From positions 372,001 through 436,000 of the forward strand of contig NZ_JADLQQ010000008.1 of the NCBI RefSeq assembly GCF_015477765.1: a stretch of 64,000 nt of DNA, written 5' to 3'. The notes beneath the pieces are model-generated. The model did no database searches and had not been told where the DNA came from. It worked only from the letters and a program-made list of their open reading frames with translations. Shown one piece after another: positions 27,327-35,862 of this stretch. This stretch comes from Nocardia transvalensis. GTDB taxonomy: Bacteria > Actinomycetota > Actinomycetes > Mycobacteriales > Mycobacteriaceae. Numbering within the stretch: position 1 is the stretch's first letter; the number at the start of each line of letters is the position of its first letter. Position numbers and translations under genes: made by a program.

Positions 27327-29617
27327 CCGCGAGGACGCCGCTGGAGTGGCTGCGGACCTGCAATCCGCGAATCCTGAACCGGTATGCCGACTCCTGGGAG
27401 GAGATCGGCGCCGGTCTGGAAGAGATCTTCCAGAAGTACGTCGATGCCGTCACCAAGGTCGACGGAAACTACTGGGAGGGCAAGGCCGCCGTTGCCGCGC
27501 ACGACCGTGCAACCGGGGACCTGCGAACCATTCAGACCCTGGCCGACAAACTGACGGCCCTCGCAACGCAAGCCCGGCAAGGGCATGACGCGATCAACGA
27601 GCCGCTGCGAAGGGCTCGCGGCCTGCTGGCCGAGTGCGCGCAGAACGGCTGGTCGGTCACGCCGCTCCTGTCGGTCATCGGGTCCGGGGAGGCCCAGAAG
27701 CTGGCCGACATGAACCGGGACCTCGGCGACGCCGCCCGGGCTGCCATGGCCGCTGACGGCGCCGTTCGAGACGGATTGAACCGTGCCCGCAGCGATCTGG
27801 CGCTCGCTTTTGCCTCCGCTGCCGCTCTTGGCGCCGACCAGGGCAAGGCGGACGGTAAGCACTTGGTCACCGATCCCGAGCATATGACCGACGCCGAGAT
27901 CCAGCGACTCATCGACGCCGGCAAGCTGACACCCGAGCAGACCGCCGCGCTGCAACGAGGGGATACGGTGACGATCCCTGCGTCGCACATGGAGTACCTG
28001 AACCAGATCAGCCGATCCCTGGACGGTAAGAGCCCTCAGGAGATCCAGCAGATCATGAGCAAGCTGCCGCCGGATGCCCAGAAAGGGTTGGCCAACTCTC
28101 TGCAGTTCATCTCCACCAGCACCGTCACCGCGGGCATCACCGGTGACCCAGCGATTCCGGCGCACGGTGACGCGAACCTGCTTCCGAAACAGATACAGGA
28201 GTCACTGACCCGCAAGGATCTGGCGGTGATCGAGCCCAACCTGAGCGGTGTCGGCGCTCCAGCCAAGTACTACCTCAACGGAGTTGCCGACAATCAGGCG
28301 ATCGCGAAGATCGTTGCTGCGGGCGACCCCCAGTATAAGGCCGGCAGTGCACTCGATCGACAGCTGCTCGACGTGGGCCGCCAATACCTGGGAGCCCAGA
28401 CCTCATACGAGCAGCAACGGGACAAGGACCTGATGTCGTTCAATGTCGACGGCAAGGGCACCAGTGACCGGGCGCTCACTGAGGGAATCTTTAGTGCCGT
28501 GGGTAGCGACAAGGTAGCAGTCGAGGCCGTGGCCACGGATAAGGCCCACGGCCAGCGGTTCATCACCGATGTGTTGCAACACGATTGGACCGATGATGGG
28601 AAGGCCGCGTCGACACTGTTCCAATTCGGTGATCAGGATGCTTCGGTCAAGGATCCGGCTGACCGGAACGACGTAGTCACCGCGGAACGGACCGGACGCA
28701 TCATGGCCGCAGTCGGTGAGGCGGCCAGCAGTGACGACGCGTGGAAGAAACTGTCGAACATCCCTGGGGCCGATGGGAAGTCGGTCGGTCAGCTCAACCC
28801 CGACTTGTTGCGGACCGTCTCGCACAGCATGGCTCCCTACGTAGGGGACCTCGCAGGTGTCGACCAGCCCAACAAGCCGGGCTTCGATGTAGCCCACGAT
28901 GGAAAGAGCTGGATCAACCCGAAGGCACCAGAGGTCATCAACTACAGCGGCGCCGCCAATATCTTTGCGTTGATGAACACTGATACCGAGTCTGGCAAGT
29001 TCTTCAACGCCGCAGCCATGAACCAAATCCTGGCTGCGGAAAGCGACTATGCCGTCGATCCAACTGGACCGAACTCCAGCAGTTGGCTGTCGACCGCGGG
29101 TACCTTGCACGGGCTCGTGGACAAGGGGATGCTGCTCGAAACGGCCGATGAATACAAGGACCAAGACGATGCGGCGAAAGCCGCCTACATGCGGAAGTCC
29201 TGGGCGTACGAGCTGTTGAAGACGTCGACCGGAACCGGCTATGGATTCGGGGACGACATTGGCAAATTCGGAAGCTGGGCAATGGGTTCGGGAGGTGATC
29301 CGATGAAACAAGCACTGATCGGGCCCCCGCCTCAGCCGCATGCTCCTCCGACGCTGCATGGTGTCAACTTCGACCGTGACTACAACGCGATCCTGACTTT
29401 CCGGCAGCAGTTCCATGGCCTGCCGCCTGATTTTCAGCAGGATTACCCATGGGCATTCAGTCCTGAGGGAAAGTTGCTGGACTACGATACGGTCTGGCCG
29501 AAGATGGCCAATGACGAGCAAAAGTTGAAAGCCTTTCAACAGATGGTGTCCCAGATCGGTGGAGATTCCAACATGATGCAAAACAGCTACACTGCGGTCG
29601 TTCGCAAAGATGGGTAG
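27323..29617 (+). CDS. Large type VII secretion substrate-like protein
   Basis: A 764-residue protein. Residues 1-110 form a helical bundle with a WxG-type motif (Trp51-Glu-Gly53 in NYWEGKAA), typical of the N-terminal targeting domain of ESX substrates. The remainder resembles actinobacterial proteins annotated as TPR-repeat-region proteins: it is mixed helical, rich in Asp/Lys/Gln, and lacks a signal peptide. No toxin catalytic motif was recognised. GTG 27323 overlaps the EspC-like gene and ATG 29610 of the following lipoprotein gene overlaps its end by 8 nt, giving a three-gene unit: small partner, large substrate, lipoprotein. Export through ESX is inferred. Confidence 0.72.
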   Translation: MTARTPLEWLRTCNPRILNRYADSWEEIGAGLEEIFQKYVDAVTKVDGNYWEGKAAVAAHDRATGDLRTIQTLADKLTALATQARQGHDAINEPLRRARGLLAECAQNGWSVTPLLSVIGSGEAQKLADMNRDLGDAARAAMAADGAVRDGLNRARSDLALAFASAAALGADQGKADGKHLVTDPEHMTDAEIQRLIDAGKLTPEQTAALQRGDTVTIPASHMEYLNQISRSLDGKSPQEIQQIMSKLPPDAQKGLANSLQFISTSTVTAGITGDPAIPAHGDANLLPKQIQESLTRKDLAVIEPNLSGVGAPAKYYLNGVADNQAIAKIVAAGDPQYKAGSALDRQLLDVGRQYLGAQTSYEQQRDKDLMSFNVDGKGTSDRALTEGIFSAVGSDKVAVEAVATDKAHGQRFITDVLQHDWTDDGKAASTLFQFGDQDASVKDPADRNDVVTAERTGRIMAAVGEAASSDDAWKKLSNIPGADGKSVGQLNPDLLRTVSHSMAPYVGDLAGVDQPNKPGFDVAHDGKSWINPKAPEVINYSGAANIFALMNTDTESGKFFNAAAMNQILAAESDYAVDPTGPNSSSWLSTAGTLHGLVDKGMLLETADEYKDQDDAAKAAYMRKSWAYELLKTSTGTGYGFGDDIGKFGSWAMGSGGDPMKQALIGPPPQPHAPPTLHGVNFDRDYNAILTFRQQFHGLPPDFQQDYPWAFSPEGKLLDYDTVWPKMANDEQKLKAFQQMVSQIGGDSNMMQNSYTAVVRKDG

Positions 29618-30407
29618 CAGGGGTGCGCTCCTCGGCGTGATGCTGCTTGCCTCGGTTCTAACAGGTTGCTCACACGCGCCCGAATCGCGTGAGCCGGATG
29701 ATCCCCGACCGACAAGGACCGTGCGTTATCCGGAAATCAACTACTCATACGTTTGGTCGACGGGACCCAGTGCCAATCTGACGGATCGATCTGAAGAACT
29801 CGTGCGCGCCAGCTTTGAAGCGTGGACTTATGCTTACTTCGTCGGTCCCGATCAATCCTATCCCGGTTTCGATCGGGCAATATCGAAAGCCGTCCAAGCC
29901 AACGATCCCAAGGTCGGTTTCCTCCGCGGGCTCGCGTCGCAAGATCCAGCCCGAAAACCTGCCCCACGCACCATCTTCGCCCATATCGCCGACCTCTCCG
30001 CTACCAGCACCGACGTGACAGCGGTTACATGCTGGTATTTCGTGGCCGCAGATCGCGATGCTCCGCAACAAGAAAAATGGCTCACTCGTGCCGTGAAGAT
30101 CGGTCTACACAATTCGACCGCCACACCTGGAAATCCGGGTATCCCTGACACCGATCCGGATCATGCCGACCCTCGCGCACACATGCCGCCGACCTGGGAC
30201 GTTTTCGGGACCTGGAATGTCACCGAGCTCAACGGGGTCTGGCCGAATGAGATCCCGGCGCCGGGCTGCACCCCCTGGTGGCACGAACGTTTCCCAGACT
30301 TCGCGGTCCAACCAGACGGGACGCTCGACGCGCCTCCAGGGTGGCAGCCACCGATGATGCCAGTGGCGGTGCAGTATCCGGAGTGGATCGGGCCGAGCCC
30401 CCAGTAG
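29610..30407 (+). CDS. Predicted lipoprotein of the secretion gene set
   Basis: A 265-residue protein with a lipoprotein signal peptide: MGSRGALLGVMLLASVLTGC, lipobox LTGC with Cys20. After an acidic, proline-rich linker there is a globular domain with conserved Trp residues (CTPWWHERFPDF near the end). No enzyme motif is visible. It is coupled to the upstream substrate-like gene, so it may act on the outer face of the membrane with that exported protein, for example as an immunity-like or assembly partner. The domain family is not recognised. Confidence 0.75.
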   Translation: MGSRGALLGVMLLASVLTGCSHAPESREPDDPRPTRTVRYPEINYSYVWSTGPSANLTDRSEELVRASFEAWTYAYFVGPDQSYPGFDRAISKAVQANDPKVGFLRGLASQDPARKPAPRTIFAHIADLSATSTDVTAVTCWYFVAADRDAPQQEKWLTRAVKIGLHNSTATPGNPGIPDTDPDHADPRAHMPPTWDVFGTWNVTELNGVWPNEIPAPGCTPWWHERFPDFAVQPDGTLDAPPGWQPPMMPVAVQYPEWIGPSPQ

Positions 30408-30459
30408 CGCGCGATACCGTGGTCTTAATTCCGACGGTGAACCGTGAAGGGAGCCAACC

Positions 30460-30804
30460 GTGAACACCGGCAGCTATCACGACCTGCCGCCCGAATACGC
30501 GGCGATGTGGGCACAGGCCGCAGAGGAAGAGAACAAGACCCAGGACATAACGCCCACACCCCCAGCAGACCCGCAGCCGGTTCCAACCTCCGAGCTACCT
30601 CCTGTATCCGGGGCAGCGCCACAGCCGGAGAGTTTTCGACGGGCGGCACCTCCGCCTCTCGTCGGGCCGACCGATTATGACGATGACATCGATCCGTACT
30701 ACCAGCGCACGAGCTGGCTAGTACACGACGAGGCCAGGCCATATGAAGCCGAGAAGTCATCACAGAGATGGCACCCGCCCGCCTTCGGCAACGACAGGCA
30801 GTAA
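30460..30804 (+). CDS. Small proline-rich acidic protein
   Basis: A 114-residue protein starting at GTG 30460 with GAAGGGAG placed 6-8 nt upstream. The first 25 residues (YHDLPPEYAAMWAQAAEEE) look helical, followed by a disordered Pro/Thr/Ser segment and an acidic TDYDDDIDPYY patch. No signal peptide or domain. It closes the plus-strand secretion unit and converges on the EspG-like gene. Confidence 0.65.
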   Translation: MNTGSYHDLPPEYAAMWAQAAEEENKTQDITPTPPADPQPVPTSELPPVSGAAPQPESFRRAAPPPLVGPTDYDDDIDPYYQRTSWLVHDEARPYEAEKSSQRWHPPAFGNDRQ

Positions 30805-30833
30805 CGAACCGGGTTCCCATCCGTCGTGACCCG

Positions 30834-31550
30834 TCAGCGGATCTCCGCCAGTCGACTGATGTACGAGGCAAAGCCGTCGTCACCAGCAGGTGCCAACAGC
30901 ATCTGGTCGCCGACTGCCAAGAGGTAGCGCCCGTCGCCGGTGAAGTCCAACCAGGTCCGATGCCGCGGTGCCGGTGACATCGGATCTTCCGGCAGGACCG
31001 TCACCGTGAGGTAGCCGCGAGCATCGATCGGCCGGCGCAGCACCTGCCGGAACTGTTTCGCGCGGCGACTGGCGTCGGTCTCCTGCCACTGCCCTGGGTC
31101 GGGGCTGAGCACCGCGTGGCGTGGCTCCCGCATCGTCGGCAACGATCCTGCTGGCGCCGAACCGATCGCCCGCACCAGATGCTTGGCGACATTGCGGGCA
31201 TGGCAGGACACGACCGTCACCGTGTCTGTGGTGGCGAGAATCGCTGCCCCCCAGTCGGAGAAGACGACACCGAGCGCCAGCACAGGGTCCGGTAGCCGCG
31301 TCCCGTTCTCGTATCGGTCACCGAACGCGGTGATGGTGGTGACGTCGCTGCGGGCAAGGAACGTCAGTGTGCCGGTCAGGTCCGGGTCACCGTTGAACGG
31401 AAACCGCTCGGTGAGCCGTAGGGCGGCCTTGGCGTTTTCGGTGCCGACCGTGCCGCGCGGAGCGAGGTTGATGGGGTAGGGGCGACGATCTTGTCCGGTC
31501 TCGGTAGCCCACACGTGCGTGAACTCATCGGGCGTGAACACCCACCGCAC
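30834..31550 (-). CDS. EspG-family ESX secretion chaperone
   Basis: A 238-residue protein of the EspG family. The start MRWVFTPDEFTHVWATETGQDRRPYPI has the typical W-F-x-PDEF-x-x-x-W followed by D-R-x-P-x-P pattern. EspG proteins bind the helical tips of PE-PPE pairs in the cytosol and deliver them to the ESX machine. The gene overlaps the PPE-like gene by 1 nt, which supports a chaperone-substrate pair. No ESX ATPase (EccC), channel or protease gene lies in the window, so the pair must use an ESX system encoded elsewhere. Confidence 0.85.
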   Translation of the reverse strand: MRWVFTPDEFTHVWATETGQDRRPYPINLAPRGTVGTENAKAALRLTERFPFNGDPDLTGTLTFLARSDVTTITAFGDRYENGTRLPDPVLALGVVFSDWGAAILATTDTVTVVSCHARNVAKHLVRAIGSAPAGSLPTMREPRHAVLSPDPGQWQETDASRRAKQFRQVLRRPIDARGYLTVTVLPEDPMSPAPRHRTWLDFTGDGRYLLAVGDQMLLAPAGDDGFASYISRLAEIR

Positions 31551-32899
31551 TATTCGCCCCTCCGCTGCCCGCTGCCTGTACCTCGGTGCGAGAGCGGTGG
31601 CTCATCGAAAGCGTCGCCGCCCAACACCGGGGGCACCGATGGATCCAGCGACGACAATTCCTCATACCGTCGCCGCAGATACTCGGGGCTGGACTTCGTG
31701 CGCTCCTCATCGGAGTCCTTGCCGCGACCAGCCTGTGGCACACTGCCCATCGGCATCCCAGGCGCTCCCGCAGGCATCTGGCCAAGCCGAGCACTCGGCG
31801 CCCCGACCGGTGCGGTCGTCGGCACCGGCTGACCCGGAACCGATCTCCCCGGCGCTCTTCCGGAGACTGCACCGCCGCCTCGGCCGGGCAGACTCGGGCC
31901 ACCGACGCCGATTCCTCCCGGTCCCGAGCTACCGACGTGGCCACCGCCAGCTCCTGCCGACGTCGTGCTCGACGGCGTGGTCAGGACCGGGGAGCCGTCG
32001 CCGGGCAGGCCAGCCGGTCCACCGGTAAGTGAGGACGGTGTCGTGGTCGCGGCTGGGCTGCCAGTCGAGGATGGTTGTGTCTTGGCCGAGGTGTTGCCGG
32101 GTTGCTGACTGTCGCTCGCCGGCTGATCACCGGGCTTCTCTTCACCGGAATCGCCACTGCTTTCGGTTCTGCTGGAGTCGGTTCCGCTTGTGCCCGACGA
32201 ATTGCCGATGCTGCCAACCGATCCCGTACCACCCGATCCACGCTGGTCGCCGCCAGGTCCTGGTTGATCACCAGGCGGCGGTGGAGGAGGCATGAACCGA
32301 GGCACGCTGTCTCCCGAGGCCGGCTGAGTAGGGTTGTACACGAAGTTCATAGTGTCCTGCGCATCCGCTTGCGCAGCCGCCGCCGCATTCTGATAGGTCC
32401 GCAACCGAGCACCACCGTCGGCGGCCTCCGCCACTGGATCCGGATCGGGCACATACGGCGGTGGCGGCGGCGGGATCGACGCCTTGACCGTCTGCGCGCT
32501 CTCGGAATTCAGGCTCATCAGCTGCTGCACCGCAGTCGCTGTCGTATGCGCCTCATTGCCGCCTGACACGAACTCATCCGTCGACTTCTGTGCCGCGCCG
32601 GCGAATGTTCCCGACCAGCTGGTGAATTCGCGCTTCACCTCTTGGGAGAACGCGGTGAACAGTTCGTTCAGCTTGTCGGCCCGGTTTTTCCACTCGGCCG
32701 CGATCTGCCCCAGCGCGCCCGGATCCAGCTTCTGTCGCACCTGATCCCAGATCTGCTGATGGGTATAGGCGTCGAACACCTCACGATCCGGCACATACGC
32801 CGGATCGCTGCCAGCCGGACCGAAACCAGTCACATGCCCCAGCGAGGACACCTTCACCTGGATATCGAAAGCGACATCCTTCGCCTTGTCATCGGCCAT
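31550..32899 (-). CDS. PPE-like ESX substrate with long Pro/Gly/Ser tail
   Basis: A 449-residue protein. Residues 45-145 form a helical domain with a W-S-G turn at 95-97, similar to PPE/WXG100 domains. After PPPPPPYVPDPDP near 145 the rest is low-complexity Gly/Ser/Thr/Pro, probably disordered, with a short ordered piece near the C-terminus (RTKSSPEYLRRRYEEL). This layout is common for Nocardia and Rhodococcus PPE-domain proteins and for EspK/EspB-like tails. It is paired with the EspG gene and followed upstream by two small secretion-linked genes. Confidence 0.75.
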   Translation of the reverse strand: MADDKAKDVAFDIQVKVSSLGHVTGFGPAGSDPAYVPDREVFDAYTHQQIWDQVRQKLDPGALGQIAAEWKNRADKLNELFTAFSQEVKREFTSWSGTFAGAAQKSTDEFVSGGNEAHTTATAVQQLMSLNSESAQTVKASIPPPPPPYVPDPDPVAEAADGGARLRTYQNAAAAAQADAQDTMNFVYNPTQPASGDSVPRFMPPPPPPGDQPGPGGDQRGSGGTGSVGSIGNSSGTSGTDSSRTESSGDSGEEKPGDQPASDSQQPGNTSAKTQPSSTGSPAATTTPSSLTGGPAGLPGDGSPVLTTPSSTTSAGAGGGHVGSSGPGGIGVGGPSLPGRGGGAVSGRAPGRSVPGQPVPTTAPVGAPSARLGQMPAGAPGMPMGSVPQAGRGKDSDEERTKSSPEYLRRRYEELSSLDPSVPPVLGGDAFDEPPLSHRGTGSGQRRGE

Positions 32900-32917
32900 T
32901 CCTCCCGCCCCCTCTAT

Positions 32918-33595
32918 CTAGTTGTCCCCGATCCGCGGAATGACAGCCCGCACCAAATCCACCATGCCCGCACACTGCTCCGGAATCGGGCCTTCGATCT
33001 TGTCTCCGAACATGATCCGACCGAAGTCGACATAGCCGACCTTTGTCTGCAGCAGCACGTTGCAGAATGCTCGCCGCTTCTGGCGGACAATCATCGCAGC
33101 GTGGCCGTCGATCGTGACGTCTTCGACTTGGTCGCCGTCCAAGCCCGCCTTGGCCCGGCCTTCGTCCATCGTGCGATTCCCTGACAGAATGCTCAGCACG
33201 TATGCCTTGTTCGGGGTCTTGAATTCACAGCCCAGAAATGTGTACTCGGCGTGGATGTCAGTCGCGCGCTTTCGGGATTCGGGGTCATAACCGATGCGCT
33301 TGATCGTCTCGTCATCGATCCAGGTGCAGGGGTCGAAAGCTACGTCTGGCCGGTTCTCGTTCTGCTGCTTCGGCGGCTGAAGATCTGGTGCTGTCAACGT
33401 TGGGAATGGTGGCCGAATCCCGGGGCCGGTCGCGCTCGAAGTTGTTGCATCACTGGTGCTAGTGGTCGATTGCGCCCGAGGGGTGCCGTTTGACGATGAT
33501 CCGCATCCGGCCAGCAGCAAAACCAGCGCCACACCCGCCACGCCCCAGCGAATACGATGCTGTGGGACGCGGTCGCTAGGTGCGTGGATTGTCAT
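32918..33595 (-). CDS. DUF3558 lipoprotein
   Basis: A 225-residue lipoprotein. The signal peptide ends in LAGC with Cys31, followed by a Ser/Thr-rich linker to residue 70. The DUF3558 domain carries FDPCTWIDDETIKRIGYDP and the paired Cys in FLGCEF. DUF3558 proteins are common next to ESX accessory genes in Corynebacteriales; function unknown. It overlaps the following helical-protein gene by 4 nt (ATGT/ACA region 33592-33595) and lies upstream of the PPE-like gene in the same operon. Confidence 0.85.
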   Translation of the reverse strand: MTIHAPSDRVPQHRIRWGVAGVALVLLLAGCGSSSNGTPRAQSTTSTSDATTSSATGPGIRPPFPTLTAPDLQPPKQQNENRPDVAFDPCTWIDDETIKRIGYDPESRKRATDIHAEYTFLGCEFKTPNKAYVLSILSGNRTMDEGRAKAGLDGDQVEDVTIDGHAAMIVRQKRRAFCNVLLQTKVGYVDFGRIMFGDKIEGPIPEQCAGMVDLVRAVIPRIGDN

Positions 33596-33981
33596 GTGTT
33601 GTCCTCAAGATAGACCTCAGTCGCCTTGATCGCGGCCCGATTTGCGTCATCGGCCTCGTTGAACTTCTTTCCGGCAGCCAGATAGGCGGCCTTGTAATGC
33701 AGGACCGCTTCCCGGAAGGCGGCAAGCGTATCCATATACTCTTGCCCTTTGTTGCTGAATCCCTGCGTCAGTGCTCGACCGGAAGGCAGATCCGGGAAGC
33801 CTGTGACTCGAGTCAGCCGCGATGAGGCCGCTATTTCGTCGTACAGGCCATCCGCCAGCTTGTCGCAGGCTGCGGCCAGACGCAGTGCGCCTTCCTCCGG
33901 CATCCGGAATTCCCCTGCTTTGGCGGCCTCGTACATCGCCTGCCCAGCCCTCTGCCCCTTGTCCGGTAAGGCCACGGCCAC
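33592..33981 (-). CDS. Helical protein of the ESX accessory operon
   Basis: A 129-residue, almost fully helical protein starting at GTG 33981 after GAGGGG. It has no signal peptide and no WxG turn. Helix-forming heptads run through residues 15-60 and 80-125 (AAFREAVLHYKAAYLAAGKKFNEADDANRAAIKAT), like an ESX-type hairpin. It is the first gene of the minus-strand operon with the DUF3558 lipoprotein, PPE-like protein and EspG. A role as small partner of the PPE-like substrate is plausible. Confidence 0.68.
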   Translation of the reverse strand: MAVALPDKGQRAGQAMYEAAKAGEFRMPEEGALRLAAACDKLADGLYDEIAASSRLTRVTGFPDLPSGRALTQGFSNKGQEYMDTLAAFREAVLHYKAAYLAAGKKFNEADDANRAAIKATEVYLEDNT

Positions 33982-34134
33982 TCACCCCCTCGGTCTCGAC
34001 TGCCGGGCATGGGCCAGCCCAGCTTCGGTGAAGGAAGCTTATCAGCGGGTACGAACCGAAGGTTTGGGGACAATGCGCCGTCTGGAGCTGCTTGCGAATC
34101 GCACCCCTTGGCGGCTTTCAGTCCGATCGCGATC

Positions 34135-34584
34135 TCACTCTGGGAGCAGGGGGACCACGATTTTGGCGACCTTGATTGCGTGGTCTCGGGGTTCGACCTG
34201 GCTTCGCGGATCGACTCTCAGTACCTCGACGCTGTAGGAGCCGTGGATCGATGGGAAAACCAGGCTGTAGTGGTCAGCGGGTCGGAACGCCGGACGATAG
34301 CCTAGCCCGCTGCGGTGGTCGATGGTGACCGGGACGAAGTCGGCGCCGATCTTCTTCCGCTGGAAGTCGGTAACGGTATAGATCTGCGCCCATACATCAA
34401 CCAGGTAGGTCCGGGCGCCGTCATAGCCGCCGCAGCGTTTGAACCCGTCGACGTGGTCGAGCCCGCCGATGTCGGAGCTGAGCGTGGCCGGGTCGATCCC
34501 GATCTGTCGCCAGGTCTCGTGACTGAGCTGTCGCGGATCCCACAGCGCTGCGGCGGCTGATTGTCGATTATCGGCGTCACGCAC
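34135..34584 (-). CDS. DUF3558-like protein without signal peptide
   Basis: A 149-residue frame from GTG 34584. It carries WDPRQLSHETWRQIGIDPATL and RCGGYDGARTYLVDV, similar in layout to the DUF3558 domain of the neighbouring lipoprotein, but the Cys pair is reduced to one and no signal peptide or lipobox is present. An in-frame stop lies just upstream, and MELIYRLAQAVS in another frame could be a lost N-terminus. It is probably a 5-prime truncated or decaying copy. Confidence 0.5.
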   Translation of the reverse strand: MRDADNRQSAAAALWDPRQLSHETWRQIGIDPATLSSDIGGLDHVDGFKRCGGYDGARTYLVDVWAQIYTVTDFQRKKIGADFVPVTIDHRSGLGYRPAFRPADHYSLVFPSIHGSYSVEVLRVDPRSQVEPRDHAIKVAKIVVPLLPE

Positions 34585-34662
34585 AAGAGACCGCCTGGGC
34601 GAGTCTGTAGATCAGTTCCATTGTGTTCCTTAAGATTTGAAAGACATCAGGAGAAGCGAGTA

Positions 34663-34836
34663 CTAGGTGGTTCGCTGGTGTTCGATCCAGGCCACGATGA
34701 CGGCCAGCTGTGCGGTGATAGCGTCAAGTCGCGCCGTGGTTTCGGTACGCAGGCTGCCGAGATTGGCAGCGATAGCGGTGATCTCGTCGGCCAGGCAGCC
34801 GAGATCATGCGCCATGCCCTCGAGGTCGACGCTCAC
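34663..34836 (-). CDS. 57-residue coiled-coil-like protein, last gene of coupled operon
   Basis: GTG 34836 overlaps the previous gene stop (GTGA) and follows a GGAGG site. The product begins MSVDLEGMAHDLGCLADEI and continues with alternating Ala/Leu/Ile at heptad spacing to the end, so it should form a short amphipathic helix pair. No signal peptide or metal site. It ends a chain of seven overlapping genes (34663-37049) and is too short to have been found by usual length cut-offs. Function unknown. Confidence 0.65.
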   Translation of the reverse strand: MSVDLEGMAHDLGCLADEITAIAANLGSLRTETTARLDAITAQLAVIVAWIEHQRTT

Positions 34837-35300
34837 CCCGGCCTCCTAAGTACGGACCAGAAGTCGCGGCTTACGGCGTCCCACAGGTGCGTCAGGTCCG
34901 GCCACCGTTCCCGTGCCTGTACGAGGTCGGGGCGGTCGCCTGGCGACAGCAAAATGACTGCCGAACCGTCGGCTGTGTTGTCTACGCCCACGATCACGAT
35001 CCGCTGGTGGTCCGGGCGCCAGGTTGCCCGGAGGCCACCGGCCTCGGTCTGATGGTTGGTATCGAAGAACACGCGTGAGCTCACCCCAGGTCGGCGGGTC
35101 CGCCGAGAATGTGTGCTGCCGAACGAATCTCGCGGCGTCTCGTCCCCGCATCCGGAGCGGTGCCAGTAGCAGGCCAACTGCGCGGTCAGGCCATCCCGTG
35201 GCAGCGGAGCAGATTGTCCCGCGGGGTGCAGCGCCGCGGCACGGTTGTAATTGCCTGCGACTGCGTCGAGCGGTCGCTCGGCTGTGGGCAGGCTCGTCAT
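34833..35300 (-). CDS. Unknown protein of the coupled small-gene operon
   Basis: A 155-residue protein starting MTSLPTAERPLDAVAGNYNR at ATG 35300, in an ATGA overlap with the preceding gene. It holds LACYWHRSGCGDE (a possible CxxxxxxC pair), VFFDTNHQTEAGG and WRPDHQRIVIVGVDNTADGSAVILLSPGD. The WRPDH...IVIV stretch looks like a core of beta strands. No known domain was recognised. A longer frame upstream to 35507 is a shadow of the neighbour. Confidence 0.65.
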   Translation of the reverse strand: MTSLPTAERPLDAVAGNYNRAAALHPAGQSAPLPRDGLTAQLACYWHRSGCGDETPRDSFGSTHSRRTRRPGVSSRVFFDTNHQTEAGGLRATWRPDHQRIVIVGVDNTADGSAVILLSPGDRPDLVQARERWPDLTHLWDAVSRDFWSVLRRPG

Positions 35301-35638
35301 GCAGGTTCCGCTTCTGTCGGAGAGTTCGCGCCGTCGCTTTTCGTGGCGGCCCAGTTCTCGGCGTCGGCCTTCGCGGCCTCGACATCTCGCGCGGACGCTT
35401 CCCGCAGGAATCGGCCATCTTCGGCCTTGACCGTCCACGCGCACGTGGTGCGGGTGGTTGGCTTCACGCGCAGGACCAAGCCCTCGGTGCGTTTGATCAG
35501 CCGCCATTCACTGTCGTCGCCGTGCAGTTCCCACCCGTTGGTGGCGTGCTCGGGCCGGATGGGTCCGAACGGCTCGATGAGTGCGCGGGTGCGAAGTTCG
35601 CGGATGGCCGCTGACATCCCGTCGTCGTTGTGCCGCAT
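35297..35638 (-). CDS. Unknown protein of the coupled small-gene operon
   Basis: A 113-residue protein beginning MRHNDDGMSAAIRELRTRAL at ATG 35638, overlapping the previous stop (TAATG). A middle section WELHGDDSEWRLIKRTEGLVLR reads as beta strands, followed by a helix (RDVEAAKADAENWAATK) and an acidic tail. No signal peptide or catalytic motif. Function unknown; its coupling on both sides says it is made together with the other six small proteins. Confidence 0.65.
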   Translation of the reverse strand: MRHNDDGMSAAIRELRTRALIEPFGPIRPEHATNGWELHGDDSEWRLIKRTEGLVLRVKPTTRTTCAWTVKAEDGRFLREASARDVEAAKADAENWAATKSDGANSPTEAEPA

Positions 35639-35862
35639 TACCCAACCCCCGTGTGCTTGACCAGAGCGGCCCATATCTCGCGAGGTATCCGGTGGAGGGT
35701 CTCGCTAAGTGTCAGCGGGGCGGAGGGGACAATGACCGTTCCGAGAGGCGGGATGATTTTCAGGATGTCGAGAACCCGGCCCTGCTTGTACCGGTGCACC
35801 GTACAGCGTGTCGTGCGGTGATGAAGGACGTTGGTTTCCGGTGTTGTGATCGCTGCTGTCAT
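35638..35862 (-). CDS. 74-residue protein of the coupled small-gene operon
   Basis: ATG 35862 overlaps the upstream stop (ATGA). The product starts MTAAITTPETNVLHHRTTRC and ends REIWAALVKHTGVG. The stretch DILKIIPPLGTVIVPSAPLTL is hydrophobic and could be beta-rich. No family recognised. The larger frame up to 36201 is a shadow of the neighbouring gene. Confidence 0.6.
   Translation of the reverse strand: MTAAITTPETNVLHHRTTRCTVHRYKQGRVLDILKIIPPLGTVIVPSAPLTLSETLHRIPREIWAALVKHTGVG

Noticed and set aside
26777..28165. 462-codon minus-strand frame antisense to the ESX genes
   Set aside because: No start signal or domain; the plus-strand genes are coupled and recognisable.
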